From positions 67,154,676 to 67,218,675 of the forward strand of contig CM043969.1 in the NCBI GenBank assembly GCA_014529385.2: a stretch of 64,000 nt of DNA, given 5' to 3'. The position numbers and the translations under genes are program-made. Source of the DNA: Adiantum capillus-veneris. Taxonomy: Eukaryota > Streptophyta > Polypodiopsida > Polypodiales > Pteridaceae. The notes beneath the pieces were generated by a model. It was not told the origin of the DNA. It was given only the letters and a program-made list of their open reading frames with translations, and made no database searches. This document shows positions 33,601-45,939 of the stretch, piece after piece (the first letter of the stretch is position 1; each line of letters begins with the position of its first letter).

Positions 33601-36300
33601 TAATGATTCCAAATTGATGTCAGGATTGCTGTTGCATGTGCAAGATGTATTGATTTAGTTAGGGTTTTGTTTTCTTTTGTTTTGTTTGAGTGTAACCATG
33701 CTCTCGCTCAGCGAAGTTTGAAGAACAATGCTTTAAAAGCAAAAAGGCGGTCTTGTACTTATGTTGTGAGGGCGTGAATCCCCCTCCCCAAGCAATGCTC
33801 AAGCGAGCCTCACACCTAGCCACACGCTTTTGTTTTGACCCCCAACAGCAGTGGGAACGAGGTTCGGGAAAAGACAAATTTGACTCAGCCCACGAATTTG
33901 TTCAACTTTGGTAAAACTCCGCTCAAATTTACGGGAGGAGGTAAATAATCCTCTTCAAAAAAATCAAGTTTCTTGAGCACTAGGCCGTGGGAACAAGGCT
34001 CTTTTTTGTTTTTTTATTGATTTTTAATTTATTTTCTTTTTACTTTTTTGGGTATGTGGGCCATGTGAGCAAAAAAACTGACCTTTAGTGTAAAAGGAAC
34101 CGACCACAATTCCAAAAACCCGCCACGATTGAAGGTAGCCTTGAAAAAAAAACCGGTTGAATTTATGCCGATTTAGTTATAAAAACTGGTAGGGGCTTAA
34201 TTTGTTAAAGGAAAACCGCCATTTAGGAGAAGGCTTTTTTTTCTTTAAAAAAAAAAATAAAGCTTTCATTGCAGATGGCAACGGGCTTCGACACACTAGC
34301 TCTCCCTCTCTTTCACTCAAGCCATGGGCTACGGCTTCAACAAAGAAGCCATCTCCCTTACACAACATGGGTGGAGTCGAGGACCGGTGGGAAGAAGTTT
34401 TAGAAAGAATCCCCTCTTTCCTTCTTTTCTCTAAGGCGCAGGAGCTGCACACAGCTCACTCACTCTCTCTCTCTCTTTTGGTTTCAGTAGGCGATGATAA
34501 ATTTTTCTCTCTCTTGCTTAATCTTTGCAAGAGGATCACTCTCTCTCTCTATTTCTACAGGCCACGGGCCTCTTTCTCTCCCTCACTCCCCTCACTTTGC
34601 GGGCTTCCAAACCCTCTCACTCTCTCTACTGTAGGTATGCGGGCAGCTCCCTTTCTTCACTCTGCAAGCTGCGGGCAAATCTCTCTCTCCCTCTGCTATT
34701 TTTTTCCTACACAATAACAGTGAGAACAAGACTCGGGAAAAGAAAGGTTCGGCTAAGCCAAGAACTTGTTCAAGTTTGGGAAAATCCTTCTCACCAAAAA
34801 AGTGAGAAGAAAGCAAAACCCTTTCAAATTTTAGTTGTATTGTTTTAGGTTTACAAAGGGAAGTCTTTCTGAAATTTAAATGGTGAACACGTTTTTAAAT
34901 CCTCCTCCCTTCATAAGAATTTTCCACCCGGCCTTACTTTTTTGGCTTTCTAAAAGAAACCCTTAGTATTGGGTTGGGTTAAGGGAACTTTCATAGTTTT
35001 CATTGCATGATGGAGACTTATCTTTAGTTTCACATCTTGTGTTTACTCTTCTTGCATTCTATTGTTTTAGAATGCTAAAGTGAAGTTTCACCTTACATAA
35101 GTTTAATAAATTTTACACACACACACATATATATGTTTTTTTTGCCTGTGGAAGACCATAGGGTTCATTGTGCAAAGTTGTTGCAAGACTCAGGCCGTTG
35201 GATTCTTTGGCTAGATGAGCGCCATATGACAAGGGTCTTTGTAAAATAACTTTGCTATCCCTTTTGTTTCCTTACATCACCTTCTTTGAGAGACAAGTGT
35301 CCCTAAGGGATTCAAAAGTCTTCTGAAAGAAAGCTAAAACTTTGGAATAGAAGCTAATCTCCAAGGCAACATTTACTTTCTCTGCATACTTGAAAATGAC
35401 TTTAGAGATCAAAACATTAAACAAAATATTCATAGGAGTTTGATCTTATGCTGCAGTCTTCGAGAAATTCATTTTTGTCTAAGCGGCAAGTTTCCTCCTT
35501 ATACAAATACAAAATGGAAATACTAGTAGAAATTTTTAAATTTGCAAAATATTCCAACTATTTTCTAGTATATTTTATCGGGTTTTTTCTCCTTTGCCAT
35601 TCTTTGCAACCAGCTAATTTCAATTTTCAATCGGCTTAAGCCTAAGCTCAGACACATCTTTCTCAAACACTGAGGTATTGATAATTAACGATTCTCTCAT
35701 TTGAGAATTTTTTTAAAAAATCACTTCACATAAATTGTTTAATTATTTTCTATGCTTATTTGAAAGCATTAAAATATTCTTTTGTTTTGATTTTTAATGT
35801 GTCTTTTTATTTTACTTCCTTTTTGTTTTATTTTGTTTCAAAATACTAATGTACAATGTGGACCATTTACCTTATTATTGGGGCTCTTTCATAATATATA
35901 AGCCATTTGCGAGTAGCAAGTACCGACTAGAAGAACATTAAAAAATGGCATGATTGAGACTTAGCTTAAATGTTATTTAAATTTTATTTGTTTTCTCTCA
36001 CATAGCGTTATGTAGACCATAATGAACTTTCACATTGTTTTTTTGGGGCTCCATAAGCCCACATGCTGGGCAGCAATTGTGGACCATTTGTTGAAAAGCT
36101 TGTTGATTAGTGATACATGGCAACAAACTATCCTTTTGTGTTGGGTTAGGATACTTTCAATGTATGTTGTTTTCAGTAGTAATGATGATTGAGACTTACT
36201 TTAAATGTTATTTTGGTTTTAAAGTATTAAATGGATATTTTTATTTTATCTTAAGTCTAGTAAGTTTTATACTACATACATACACACACATATATATAAA
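33600..36300. other. Non-coding region with pyrimidine tracts and a duplicated 70-bp segment
   Basis: No convincing gene. A segment of about 70-80 bases at 33,848-33,930 (core TTCGGGAAAAGACAAATTTG) recurs diverged at 34,722-34,800 (core CTCGGGAAAAGAAAGGTTCG), about 870 bases away. Several (CT)n-rich runs occur at 34,300-34,700. A short (CA)n tract lies near 35,113-35,126. The 34,202-34,717 plus-strand frame is CT-rich low-complexity sequence and is not taken as a gene. The region may be the leader of the LTR-C element, which runs on the minus strand. Confidence 0.4.
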
Positions 36301-36304
36301 TTAG

Positions 36305-36305
<1 letters not shown>

Positions 36306-36362
<57 letters not shown>
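36306..36362. repeat. (AT)n microsatellite
   Basis: Uninterrupted alternating AT over about 57 bases. Confidence 0.95.
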
Positions 36363-36365
<3 letters not shown>

Positions 36366-36867
36366 CAAATCATGATAAAGAGAAGAAAAACCGGTGCAAT
36401 GATGTCAAAACTTAGCTTAAAAATCCTAAAAATTTCAAAAAAAATTAATAGTATATCTGGTTTGCTTCTTTGCAAGGAGGACACTCTATCGTTTAATAAA
36501 AGAGACATTCTTGAATAGTGTTGATGGTGTGAGCTCCAACACCCCTCGCCTTGTTTGCCACCCAAGTATGCACAAAACGAATGCCAAAAACTTTAAGCAA
36601 ACTTAAGCATTAACTAGCACATGAAAGTTAACAAAACTAAAATCATTTATGCTACTTAACACATAGGATTTAAGCACTAAGAAACGAGCTCGCGGGATTT
36701 CTTAACCGCTTAATGACATCATGTGTCAAGTGCTTTTTTCTTCACTTGGCTTCCCTTAATCTACTCTAATCTAATGCGACCTTGAGATCGCACACCCAAC
36801 CCGCATTCCTAAGATAATTGAACTTAGTGGTAAGCAACAAAATCACTCAACTAATGTAGGTTTTGTG

Positions 36868-36885
36868 TCCCTGGCAGCGGCACCA
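36868..36885 (-). other. Primer-binding site, Asp-tRNA type (LTR-C element)
   Basis: On the minus strand TGGTGCCGCTGCCAGGGA matches the complement of the plant Asp-tRNA 3' end (TGGCGCCGTTGCCGGGGA) with three differences. It lies one base after the LTR-C end (TCCA), the right place for a primer site in a minus-strand gypsy element of the Tat/Athila type. Confidence 0.65.
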
Positions 36886-36886
36886 A

Positions 36887-37600
36887 TGGAGAACCGTATT
36901 CGCTACCCTTGCAATATAGCTTAGTAGAGTTCAACCTCTCACATATGTGCAAGCATGCACAATGTCATTCGAGGAACTCGACCCGATTTGTACATGAAGG
37001 CTTATATCGTGAGGGAGAGTGCACAATCATTAGCTTAACCACTAGAACTCTTTGATTAGCACAAGACTCATTCACTTACACATTCCATACTTAGTCCCTA
37101 ATGAGAGAGAAATGAGTCATGCAAGCAAGCATCACACACATCTCATACTTCTCCATCTCAAACATCCAATCAAGAGATTAAATCTTAGCATGCATTAATT
37201 AAAGATTAATCTTCTATTACAAGAGAGGGAGAGATTAAGAAGTAGACATGAAGCATTATTGATTCATCAATAGAGAAAAAGAAGCTTACGAAAGCTTATG
37301 GAAGTGTAAAGATAAAGAGCTTGAGAGCTATGGAGATGGAGCTCCTACTCTTCTCTTGGCTACAACTCAAAAATGAGTGCAAAAAGTTACTCTTCTCACC
37401 CAAGTCCCCTCTTTTAAAGAGATTTTTCTCAACTTTTGTCCACACTTGTCCGCCCGAACACTACACACTAAATTGCACATTTACACACTAAAAACCCTTA
37501 ATGAGCCCAATAAATTCTACAAGCTGGAACCCACTTGTGAACCATTAAAAAATATACATTTAGCCCTAAAATTCTAATGCCCTAAGTGTTTTTTACGGGC
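36887..37600 (-). repeat. LTR-C, minus strand (start approximate)
   Basis: It ends (minus strand) GGTTCTCCA next to the Asp-tRNA primer site. A TATA-like CTCTTTAAAAGAGG lies near 37,415, followed downstream by a purine-rich leader. The U5 end has AATCGGGTCGAG, then GAATGACATTGTG and GAGGTTGAACTCTACT, aligning with LTR-A (GTGGGTTGAGCTCTATT). The 5' edge at higher coordinates was not located. Confidence 0.55.
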
Positions 37601-39330
37601 ATTCCATCATGAGTACTTCTTCCAAGCTTGTGTCCTTGTTGATTCTCATCCTTGCTACTTGAGGCTTTGTCCCGGAACAAGCATGTACAAAGAACTTTCA
37701 GTGACACAAACATTTTTCCATATATAATTATATGAAGGCGGAAGACTGTGACAACCCTTCTTAAGGCATGACAATGACCCACTAATCTATGTACAACATA
37801 GGCCATAATCATATGGTAAATATTAACGATCAAGAGTAAATAGCCTTTTAAATTATCATCAAATTCGAATTTTGATATGTTAAAAATTTGTATTTACCAT
37901 CAAAGTATAGTTTTGATCCCAAAAAAAGACATCTCTGTGGTCAAAATGCAAGTTTGATGCGTTAAATATGATTTTCTCTCTTTAGGCTAAAGAGAGAAAA
38001 TGCTCATAAATGCCACTAATTGAGCTATGACTTGGTGAGAATGGAAACGTTTTGATCAAAACATTCACAAGCCAATAGTTAACTTTCTAGGGAGTGTGAC
38101 CTCAAAAGTAGTATTAACAAACTTAGCAACATCTGAAGCTATGGAAAGAACTAAAAGGTGGGACATGGGAGCCACCTCCACCCACTATTCACACATGCTT
38201 CAAACAGGTATGTAGGGAAACTAAAGAGAGGGCAAAAGCAATAAAGTACATTAAAAGTAATCCTAAAATAGATAAAAGAGAGCTAGTGAGATAATTTTTG
38301 CGATATCTCACGGGGAAAATCTATTTTGAGAAAAGCATCCATGTAGCCTCATTAAAAATAGCCTAACAAGAAACTTTTTTTTTTTAAGTTCTCCATTTGG
38401 AGATCGTACGAGAGAGTTTTGATCAGATTACTGAAATTGTCTTCTTACCTGGTGACTACCTACAAAGGAAGAGAAAAAGTCCTTTTGCCAGGGGGAAGAA
38501 GACTCCAAGAAGGGCAAAAAGGAATTTGGTGAGGGCAAGCAAGGAGTTATCCGTGGAGCTCCATAGGCTTATCGAAATTTATCTTGTCTTTCTTCTCATC
38601 TATGGCTTCTTACTATGCTATTTTTATTAGGGTATGATCCTCGGCTTCTTATTATGCTATTTTTATTAGGGTATGATCCTCAGCTTTTTGGCCAAGAAGA
38701 GGATTCCATGTAGGCCATATCACAGACATGGTTCTTCTTCCTCTTGGCTCATGTAGCATTGTAGTCCTTAAGAGTGGGACTCCCTTCTGATCCTTGGCAA
38801 AGTTCTAGCATATATGTTGCCGGATCTTGAAGTTCGAAAGCCTTCTTAATCTAGTTTACATAGAGAAGATGCTCATGATGTTTATATAATCCCCAAGTGG
38901 AAGATTATTTGTGTGGTGTCTTGTTCTTTCAATTTTGTGCTCTTGTGTTTGCCATGTCAAGTGTTATGCTACACATGATGCTATTGTTGATGGAAATCAT
39001 AATTGCCATAAGTTAAATTGAACAAAGTCCCTCTTGTTGAAGAAGGAAATGCTCCAAAGATATTCCACAAAGGTGTGTACTTATAAGCTAGGATAGGTGG
39101 ATTTGAGAGGTATTATTGGTTTCTAATTGCACTAGAGACTGAGGGGAGCCCTTGTCTTAATAATGCACCTTTTTTTAGGATACTTATGGTTTTGGCATTA
39201 TTGAGCATGCAAAAAGTCTCCAAAGACTAGTCATTTGGAAGGATGCACTGTTATGTTCCACTCCTCTATTCATAGGTGGAACTCTCACCATGGGTGAGGG
39301 TATCTGAAGCCTTTTCTTGATTCTTAAAGG
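37600..39330. other. Unassigned gap with a 39-bp duplication
   Basis: No recognisable coding domain; the 38,397-38,630 frame is basic and has no known motif. A 39-base unit (GGCTTCTTACTATGCTATTT...) is tandemly duplicated at 38,604-38,681 with two differences. Confidence 0.45.
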
Positions 39331-40370
39331 ACGCAACAAAAGAAGGGATAGACCTCAAGTTAGGGAGAGTTCTCCCAATGATAACAAGGCTAAGGCAAAT
39401 AAGAACAAGGAAAAGCACTCTACAAAGGCAAGATTTGTCTTTATCCTAAAGAGATGGAGCACTGTCGTAGAAAGAAAATCGATGCTATAAAGTGTGGTGA
39501 GCAAGGTCATCCTTATAGAGCCTATCCTATGGAGACGGCTAAGATAGATAGACCACAAGCATGTATGGTCTTTGCTCAAGACAAGAAAAAAGAAGATGAT
39601 GTCATGCCCATGTTATGTATGGGGAAAATTACATGACCAAGATTGTCTTATCTTATTGGAATCTTGGATCCATGCTCCAACCACAACTTCATCTCTAAGG
39701 ATTTAGCTAGCAAGTTGGGTAAACATGCACATGAAATTGACTTTACAGTTGAACTTGATGATGCTTTTGATAGCCCACCAGTCCTCCCTTGATTGGAAAG
39801 CTTCAAATTCATGTGCAAAGTAATGTTGCTCAAGAATATGACCAAATGGTTGAGCTTATTCTAGGAAACTTGTTGCCTAGCAAGCCACCATATAGAGTCT
39901 TTCTTGCTCAATAAGAGGAGATTATGTTGCAAGTGAATGAGTTTTTAGAGAAAGGGATGATATGGTCTAGCTCATCTCCTTTCTACTTACCTGTGTTATT
40001 GGTGCCAAAGAAAGATGGTTTATACCGCATGTGTGTGGACTATCGTGTGCTAAACAAGAACACTATTAAGAATCAACATCCGGTTCCAAGGATTGAGTAT
40101 CTCTTTCATAAGATTCAAGGGTCTTTCTACTTCAGTAGGATAGATCTCAAGAGCGGTTATTGTTAGAGCTCCATTGTACCAAAAGATATTCATAAGATCG
40201 CACACTCCACACTACCTTTGGTCTACATGAATTTGTTACGATGCCTTTTGGACTCATAAATGCACTAGCCACATTCAATAGGATGATGGACCCCATATTT
40301 TGTAGGCATCAAGCTTACATGGGAGTAATTTTTGATGATGTCATAATCTACTCCAAGAGAAATAGAAAAC
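39330..40370 (+). pseudogene. Ty3/gypsy fragment: gag knuckle, protease, start of reverse transcriptase
   Basis: A basic stretch (RNKRRDRPQVRESS) leads to a damaged knuckle (KCGEQGHPYRAYPM near 39,493-39,535). A retropepsin follows: LIGILDPCSNHNFISKDLAS, where the active-site D(S/T)G reads DPC. Reverse transcriptase begins near PPYRVFLAQ and continues at 39,924-40,166 (VNEFLEKGMIWSSSSPFYLP, YRMCVDYRVLNKNTIKNQHP, YFSRIDLKSGY). It then runs in broken frames through MGVIFDDVIIYSK near 40,320-40,360. The FDDV catalytic motif is present. The element is truncated right after it, with no RNase H or integrase. Confidence 0.8.
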
Positions 40371-40588
40371 ATGGTCTTTGATATTTATTTTCCATAGTGT
40401 CACTTTTTCAACCCTTTTATATGAAGCCAACACTTCTTAGCATTTGCACCTGTATTGTGATCAATTGTGGAGTGTGCAGTTTTGAAGTGTTGCCTACATG
40501 ACAACCATTGTATGTGAATATTCATAAAGTTGCTTTTTAAAATTTAACAAAAATTAGTGCGTAAAACCAACTTGCTCTACAGTGGGTT

Positions 40589-41727
<1,139 letters not shown>

Positions 41728-43147
41728 TTGACATTATCACCATTGACCTGTTGATACTTGTTTACCCATGCTCAAATTCACCAGTTTGTAATGGATTGGT
41801 CTCATGAGTCATAGGTCATTTTGGCCTTTTGAAGATGCTATTATATCATATCATTTCATTTCATTTCATTTCTATGTCTCATACGTTAACATCTACTCTT
41901 CCTATGTGTGGGTGTGTCTGAATGTGTATGTCTCAGCTTTCTCTAGAGTCACAGAGTGGGGTCAAGACTCATTGTAATGTACCCAACATTTTTCAATAAA
42001 AGTATTTTATTCAATTTGCAAATATTTAAAGTTCTCATTTTGTTAAGTCATAATGCGTCCAAACGGAACGATTGGATCAAAAATCGGACTCTAAAACTAT
42101 TACTTATGGTCTTTATTCACTCACTTGAAAACTAGGTTGATGGAAACTTAAGCCTCAAGATTGTATGTAATGATAATAAGAGTTGACCCTTTAGGAAAGA
42201 GGGAGCAATTTTAGAAAAGGAGGAGTATTTTTAGGAAAGAAAGAGGAGGGAGTTAAGTTTAGAGTTCTTGTTTTGGAAGCCAAGCTTTTTCTAATATTAG
42301 AGAATTAAATTTGCGCATTGAAATCCGTGTCCAAAAAAAAAGCCGCAAACGTGCGCAAACTTATCTCTCCTTGCTTCCCTCTATTCTTAGTTGGTCTTGA
42401 AAGCCTATATAAAGACCCCTCTCCCTTCACTTTGGGGACGGACACACACTCTCTGAAGCGGAAGCTCTCTTGCCTTGATGTCAAAGTTACCTTCTCTCCC
42501 TGAGCCTCTTACCTTCAAGCCATCTCCATCTTCAAGTCTTCTCTACCATCGTTGTGTTGCCCTTCGGATTCTTGAGTTATCTTTCTCTCTTTTCCTTTTC
42601 TCCACCTTGTTATGATGGCCCCGAAGCGAGTGACTTGAAGCTCGAAGGACGCTCATGTCGCTCTACCTCCAAGGAAGGTGCAGAGAAAGGCATCAACTAC
42701 TCCAAATGTTGCTCAAGCAGAGGTATTGGTTGTGAAAGAAGTCGAGGCCGTCCAACCTCAAACACGGGAGGTAATCGAACGTGTCACTAATCCACTAAGA
42801 TAAATTTATAATTTTGCATTGCTATTCATGTTGAGTTGGGAAGCTAAGCATAGGGATTCCCTTAAACTGTCCAAGAAACGTGATTCTATCACAAGGAACA
42901 AGCATATGTTTTCATAGGTTAGTGAAATAACTGTTTGATAACATTGTCACTGTTTGATAGATTGTTATTGTTTGATAAGTTGTTACTGATTGATATGAGG
43001 GATTGGTTGATCATGTTGAAGAATCATTTAAAGAGAAGAATTGTTGAAAGAATGTATTTTGATCCTCGTGGGTAGCGAGATGATTCTGCAGTTAGCGGAG
43101 ATTAAACTGAGGTTATCCGCTATCTTTTGTTCATGGCCGTTAGCGCT

Positions 43148-43265
43148 ATGCCTTGTGGGTAGCGGGATGCCTGGCGGTTAGCAAGATGCATTGTGGGTAG
43201 CGGGATGTCTGGTGGTTAGCAAGATACCTCGTGGTTAGTGGGATGCCTCACGGTTAGCAAGATGG
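43148..43265 (+). repeat. 19-bp subrepeat array in the 5' LTR
   Basis: Six 19-base units of the form GCCTNGYGGTTAGCRRGAT alternate GTAGCGGGAT and TTAGCAAGAT endings. The corresponding array in the 3' LTR (47,146-47,270) has a different unit order, so it changed after insertion. Confidence 0.8.
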
Positions 43266-43445
43266 GAAGGTTGCGCAATTCGCGGTTAGTGAATAAATCC
43301 TTTACGAAGGCTCTGTTGGTTAGACAGAGGAGGTCCGCAGGTAGCGGCAACTCATGAAAATTGGAAAAGTTATTTTTGTTGAATAGTAGGGCTATCTTCA
43401 TTAGGCCTTGTTTGAATTGTTTTGGTATTGTTTGAAGGGATGTAT

Positions 43446-43897
43446 CATTAGGAAAAGTTTGGACTCAAAAATGGGCCTTGTAAGAATTGTTGATGTGGCA
43501 TAGCTTTCAAAAAGTGGGGATCGGTAAATTTTTTGCAAATAAGATCCAAACTTGTCGGAGATTGGATATTTAGAATCCACTCTTCAAATGCTATCTATTG
43601 ATATATAGCATGCATGTATCGGACATTGCCTTCATGTAGATCTAGAAAAAAGTGATTTTAAATTACCGTAACGGTAACAAAACCTGGCTGATTGAAAAAA
43701 AATGGCATAACTTTCATAGAAGTCATCCAAACTTTTCGGACCTTGGCTCTCATTTTTCAATAACTTTCCAATGATAGGTCATATCATGGGGTTCTAAGCA
43801 ATATTTAGAGGGGTCTACCGGGTTGCTTTCTTTTGTACAACTTTGATGATGTGGCACTCTTAAAAGGCCCAAAAATGAGTTCAAAATTTTCCTAATG
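43446..43897. mobile_element. MITE-like inverted-repeat insertion inside the 5' LTR
   Basis: It is bounded by CATTAGGAAAA and TTTTCCTAATG. The inverted similarity extends inward over about 32-45 bases with mismatches (CTCAAAAATGGGCCTTGTAA against the complement of the right end). The 3' LTR has the empty site CTGTATAAAGGAATC at about 47,424-47,438, showing the exact insertion point. No target duplication is evident. The interior has no coding capacity. Confidence 0.75.
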
Positions 43898-44493
43898 AAA
43901 GGAATCCGTATCTTGAATTAATTAAGGAACATTGTTTGTATATGTAAAACAATGTAGTAGTAATTAGAAATTAAGAGAAAAAGTGTGAGTGTGGGGTGGA
44001 AAGTGGGGGCTGGCTCAGGTTACCATTCAAGGATGGGTGGTCTCGATTAGTCCAGAAACTCTCCACTCCCTCTTATTAAGAGAAGTGAAATTAGAGACTC
44101 ATCGTGCCAAGAGTCGAGATATCCCAAATCTATGTGCCCACAAGATTACTAGTTAGTTTAGACTATGTCTCATATCATATTTATGGTTTATGGATGGCGG
44201 TCGTGCCTCTAAAACGTGGAAAAAAAGGCGTTGTTTATGGATTGTAAATATGTCAATGGGATTTCATCTTTATGTTAGGAAACAACTTTCATTAGAATCT
44301 TAGATTTATCGACCTGGCTTGTGGCGTATGACCCTTATAACCATGTAAATGATGGATAGAGGACTTTCTCTCTTCTGTTGCTCGTATCTCTACTTTCTGA
44401 AAGTAGAGTAGGATGTCTTCAATGTAAAAGGAGAATAAAGAAAGTCCATCTACCAAGTCGCCCCAATCTTCTCAGAGTTGGGGACCTCACAGT

Positions 44494-44505
44494 TGGTATC
44501 AAAGC
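44494..44505 (+). other. Primer-binding site, initiator-Met tRNA type
   Basis: TGGTATCAAAGC begins two bases after the 5' LTR end. It matches the usual plant initiator-Met primer site (TGGTATCAGAGC) with one difference. Confidence 0.85.
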
Positions 44506-44767
44506 TTAGGTTAAAAAAATTTAATTGGCTACTTCAAGCTCCCTAATGTGTATGGGTTCTATACCCATTATCCAACTCGCAGAGATATTACAATATGCCG
44601 ATTGATTGGTACCATAGTTATGGTTGAAACCTCCATTAAGTTTTCTTTTGTAGACCCCTATGTCATTTTGATGACTTTATGATTAGAAGATTGAGTTGTT
44701 TTTCTACAAAGAAATTGTTTGACTAGTTAAATAATGTAAGTGAGTTTTTTGTGTGGATTGGATGAGC

Positions 44768-44992
44768 CATGACTGGTTAAGTCATGTGATTGGATGACCC
44801 ATGACTGGTTAAGTCATGTGATTGAGATAATCATGACTGGTTAAGTCATATGATTGAGTTTTGACGGACTAGATAAGTAATGACTGGTTAAGTCATGTGA
44901 CTGAGTTTTGATAAACTGGTTAAGTCGAGATTGGTTAAGTCATGTGATTGATTTTTAATGAATCGGATAATTAATGATTGGTTAAGTCATAC
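44768..44992 (+). repeat. Tandem self-complementary motif in the leader
   Basis: CATGACTGGTTAAGTCATG recurs about six times at irregular spacing of roughly 30-50 bases between the primer site and gag. Each copy is a 7-base inverted repeat (CATGACT / AGTCATG) around a short loop, so the RNA could form a row of small hairpins. The spacers GTGATTGAG and ACTAGATAAGT also repeat. Confidence 0.8.
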
Positions 44993-45184
44993 AATTGAGC
45001 TTTTAGTGGACTAGATAAGTCTAAGTTTAGAAAGTACCCTATTGATTTGAATTATTATAAACATTGATGAACACTCAGGGGAATCCTTAAATCACTTCTA
45101 CGTTGGAAAATCCTCAAAACGATGTTATTTATACAGAGATTTAGGAGAAGAAGTTGTTGCTCAAACAAATGCAACCATCTTCTT

Positions 45185-45830
45185 TTAAAGGAGAGGGTGA
45201 TTTTGAGAAAGATGCAGAAGTATGGATGATTACTTCTCTGCTGCAAGGACCACACCTATAAATCAAGCAATGTTAGGGATGTTCCGCCTCTCAGGGGAAG
45301 CAAAATTATGGTGGAAACAACATTGTCATGAAATGGGAGTGTTGGAGAACTCTCAGAGTTGGTGGGAAATCAAACAAGTGATGAAGGAAAGATACTTACC
45401 CCGTGTCCATGAAGCGATAAAGATGAATGAGTTCTTTAGCTTGAAACAATACAATTTATCCTTGGAAGAGTACTACTTAAAGTTTATAAGGCTTAGACAT
45501 TACGCACCATCAATGACTATAGAGCAGCACGTTGCTCGCTTTTATCAAGGTTTAAGAGAACTAATTAGTTCGCGATTGGAATCCCTGAAGTCTACCATTG
45601 TACAAGATGCTTTACTACGAGCTAAACCTTTAATGAAGAAACAAGGGACTACAAGAGAAATTGAACAGAATCAAAGTTTTAGAGATACACAACCACAAAG
45701 AGCTTATGCTGCTAAATATGCAAGATCATCCACGCTTGAATGTTCGATGCTTTGCATGTGGAGAGTTGAGACATTATCAAAACTCTTGTCCACGATTGAC
45801 TAATGGAGCAGTAGTAGCAAGTGAAGCAGA
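45185..45830 (+). pseudogene. gag: Truncated gypsy gag
   Basis: The main frame starts MDDYFSAARTTP at 45,222 and shows the gag helical core: GEAKLWWKQH, WWEIKQVMKERYLPR, SLEEYYLKFIRLRHYAP and ARFYQGLRELISSRLES. Just upstream, in another frame, GEGDFEKDAEVW is the normal continuation at the N-terminal side. After a second frameshift, CFACGELRHYQNSC (near 45,748-45,789) is a perfect CX2CX4HX4C knuckle. Two frameshifts therefore break an otherwise typical gag. Nothing of protease or pol follows. Confidence 0.85.
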
Positions 45831-45925
45831 CTAAGGACATCACTCTTTTAGACATAATGATGGTTGTTAGTAATTAGAGTAGAAGTATCCTCACTTTTCC
45901 TCGAGATAAGAACATCTCAAATCCC

Positions 45926-45939
45926 TAAGTTGGGGAGAA
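45926..45939 (+). other. Polypurine tract
   Basis: The purine-rich TAAGTTGGGGAGAA lies immediately before the 3' LTR start TGTAATG at 45,940. Confidence 0.7.

Larger units (their letters stand above)
41973..44491 (+). repeat. 5' LTR (with 452-bp insertion)
   Basis: It is 2,519 bp, against 2,086 bp for the 3' LTR. Most of the difference is the inverted-repeat insertion at 43,446-43,897. A TATA box (CCTATATAAAGACCCC near 42,402) and a CT-rich leader follow an A-run. In the 3' LTR this A-run is replaced by an (AAT)n array. Confidence 0.9.

Noticed and set aside
34202-34717. 171-codon plus-strand frame
   Set aside because: Dominated by CT-rich low-complexity sequence (SLSLSL) with no domain; overlapping frames are equally open.
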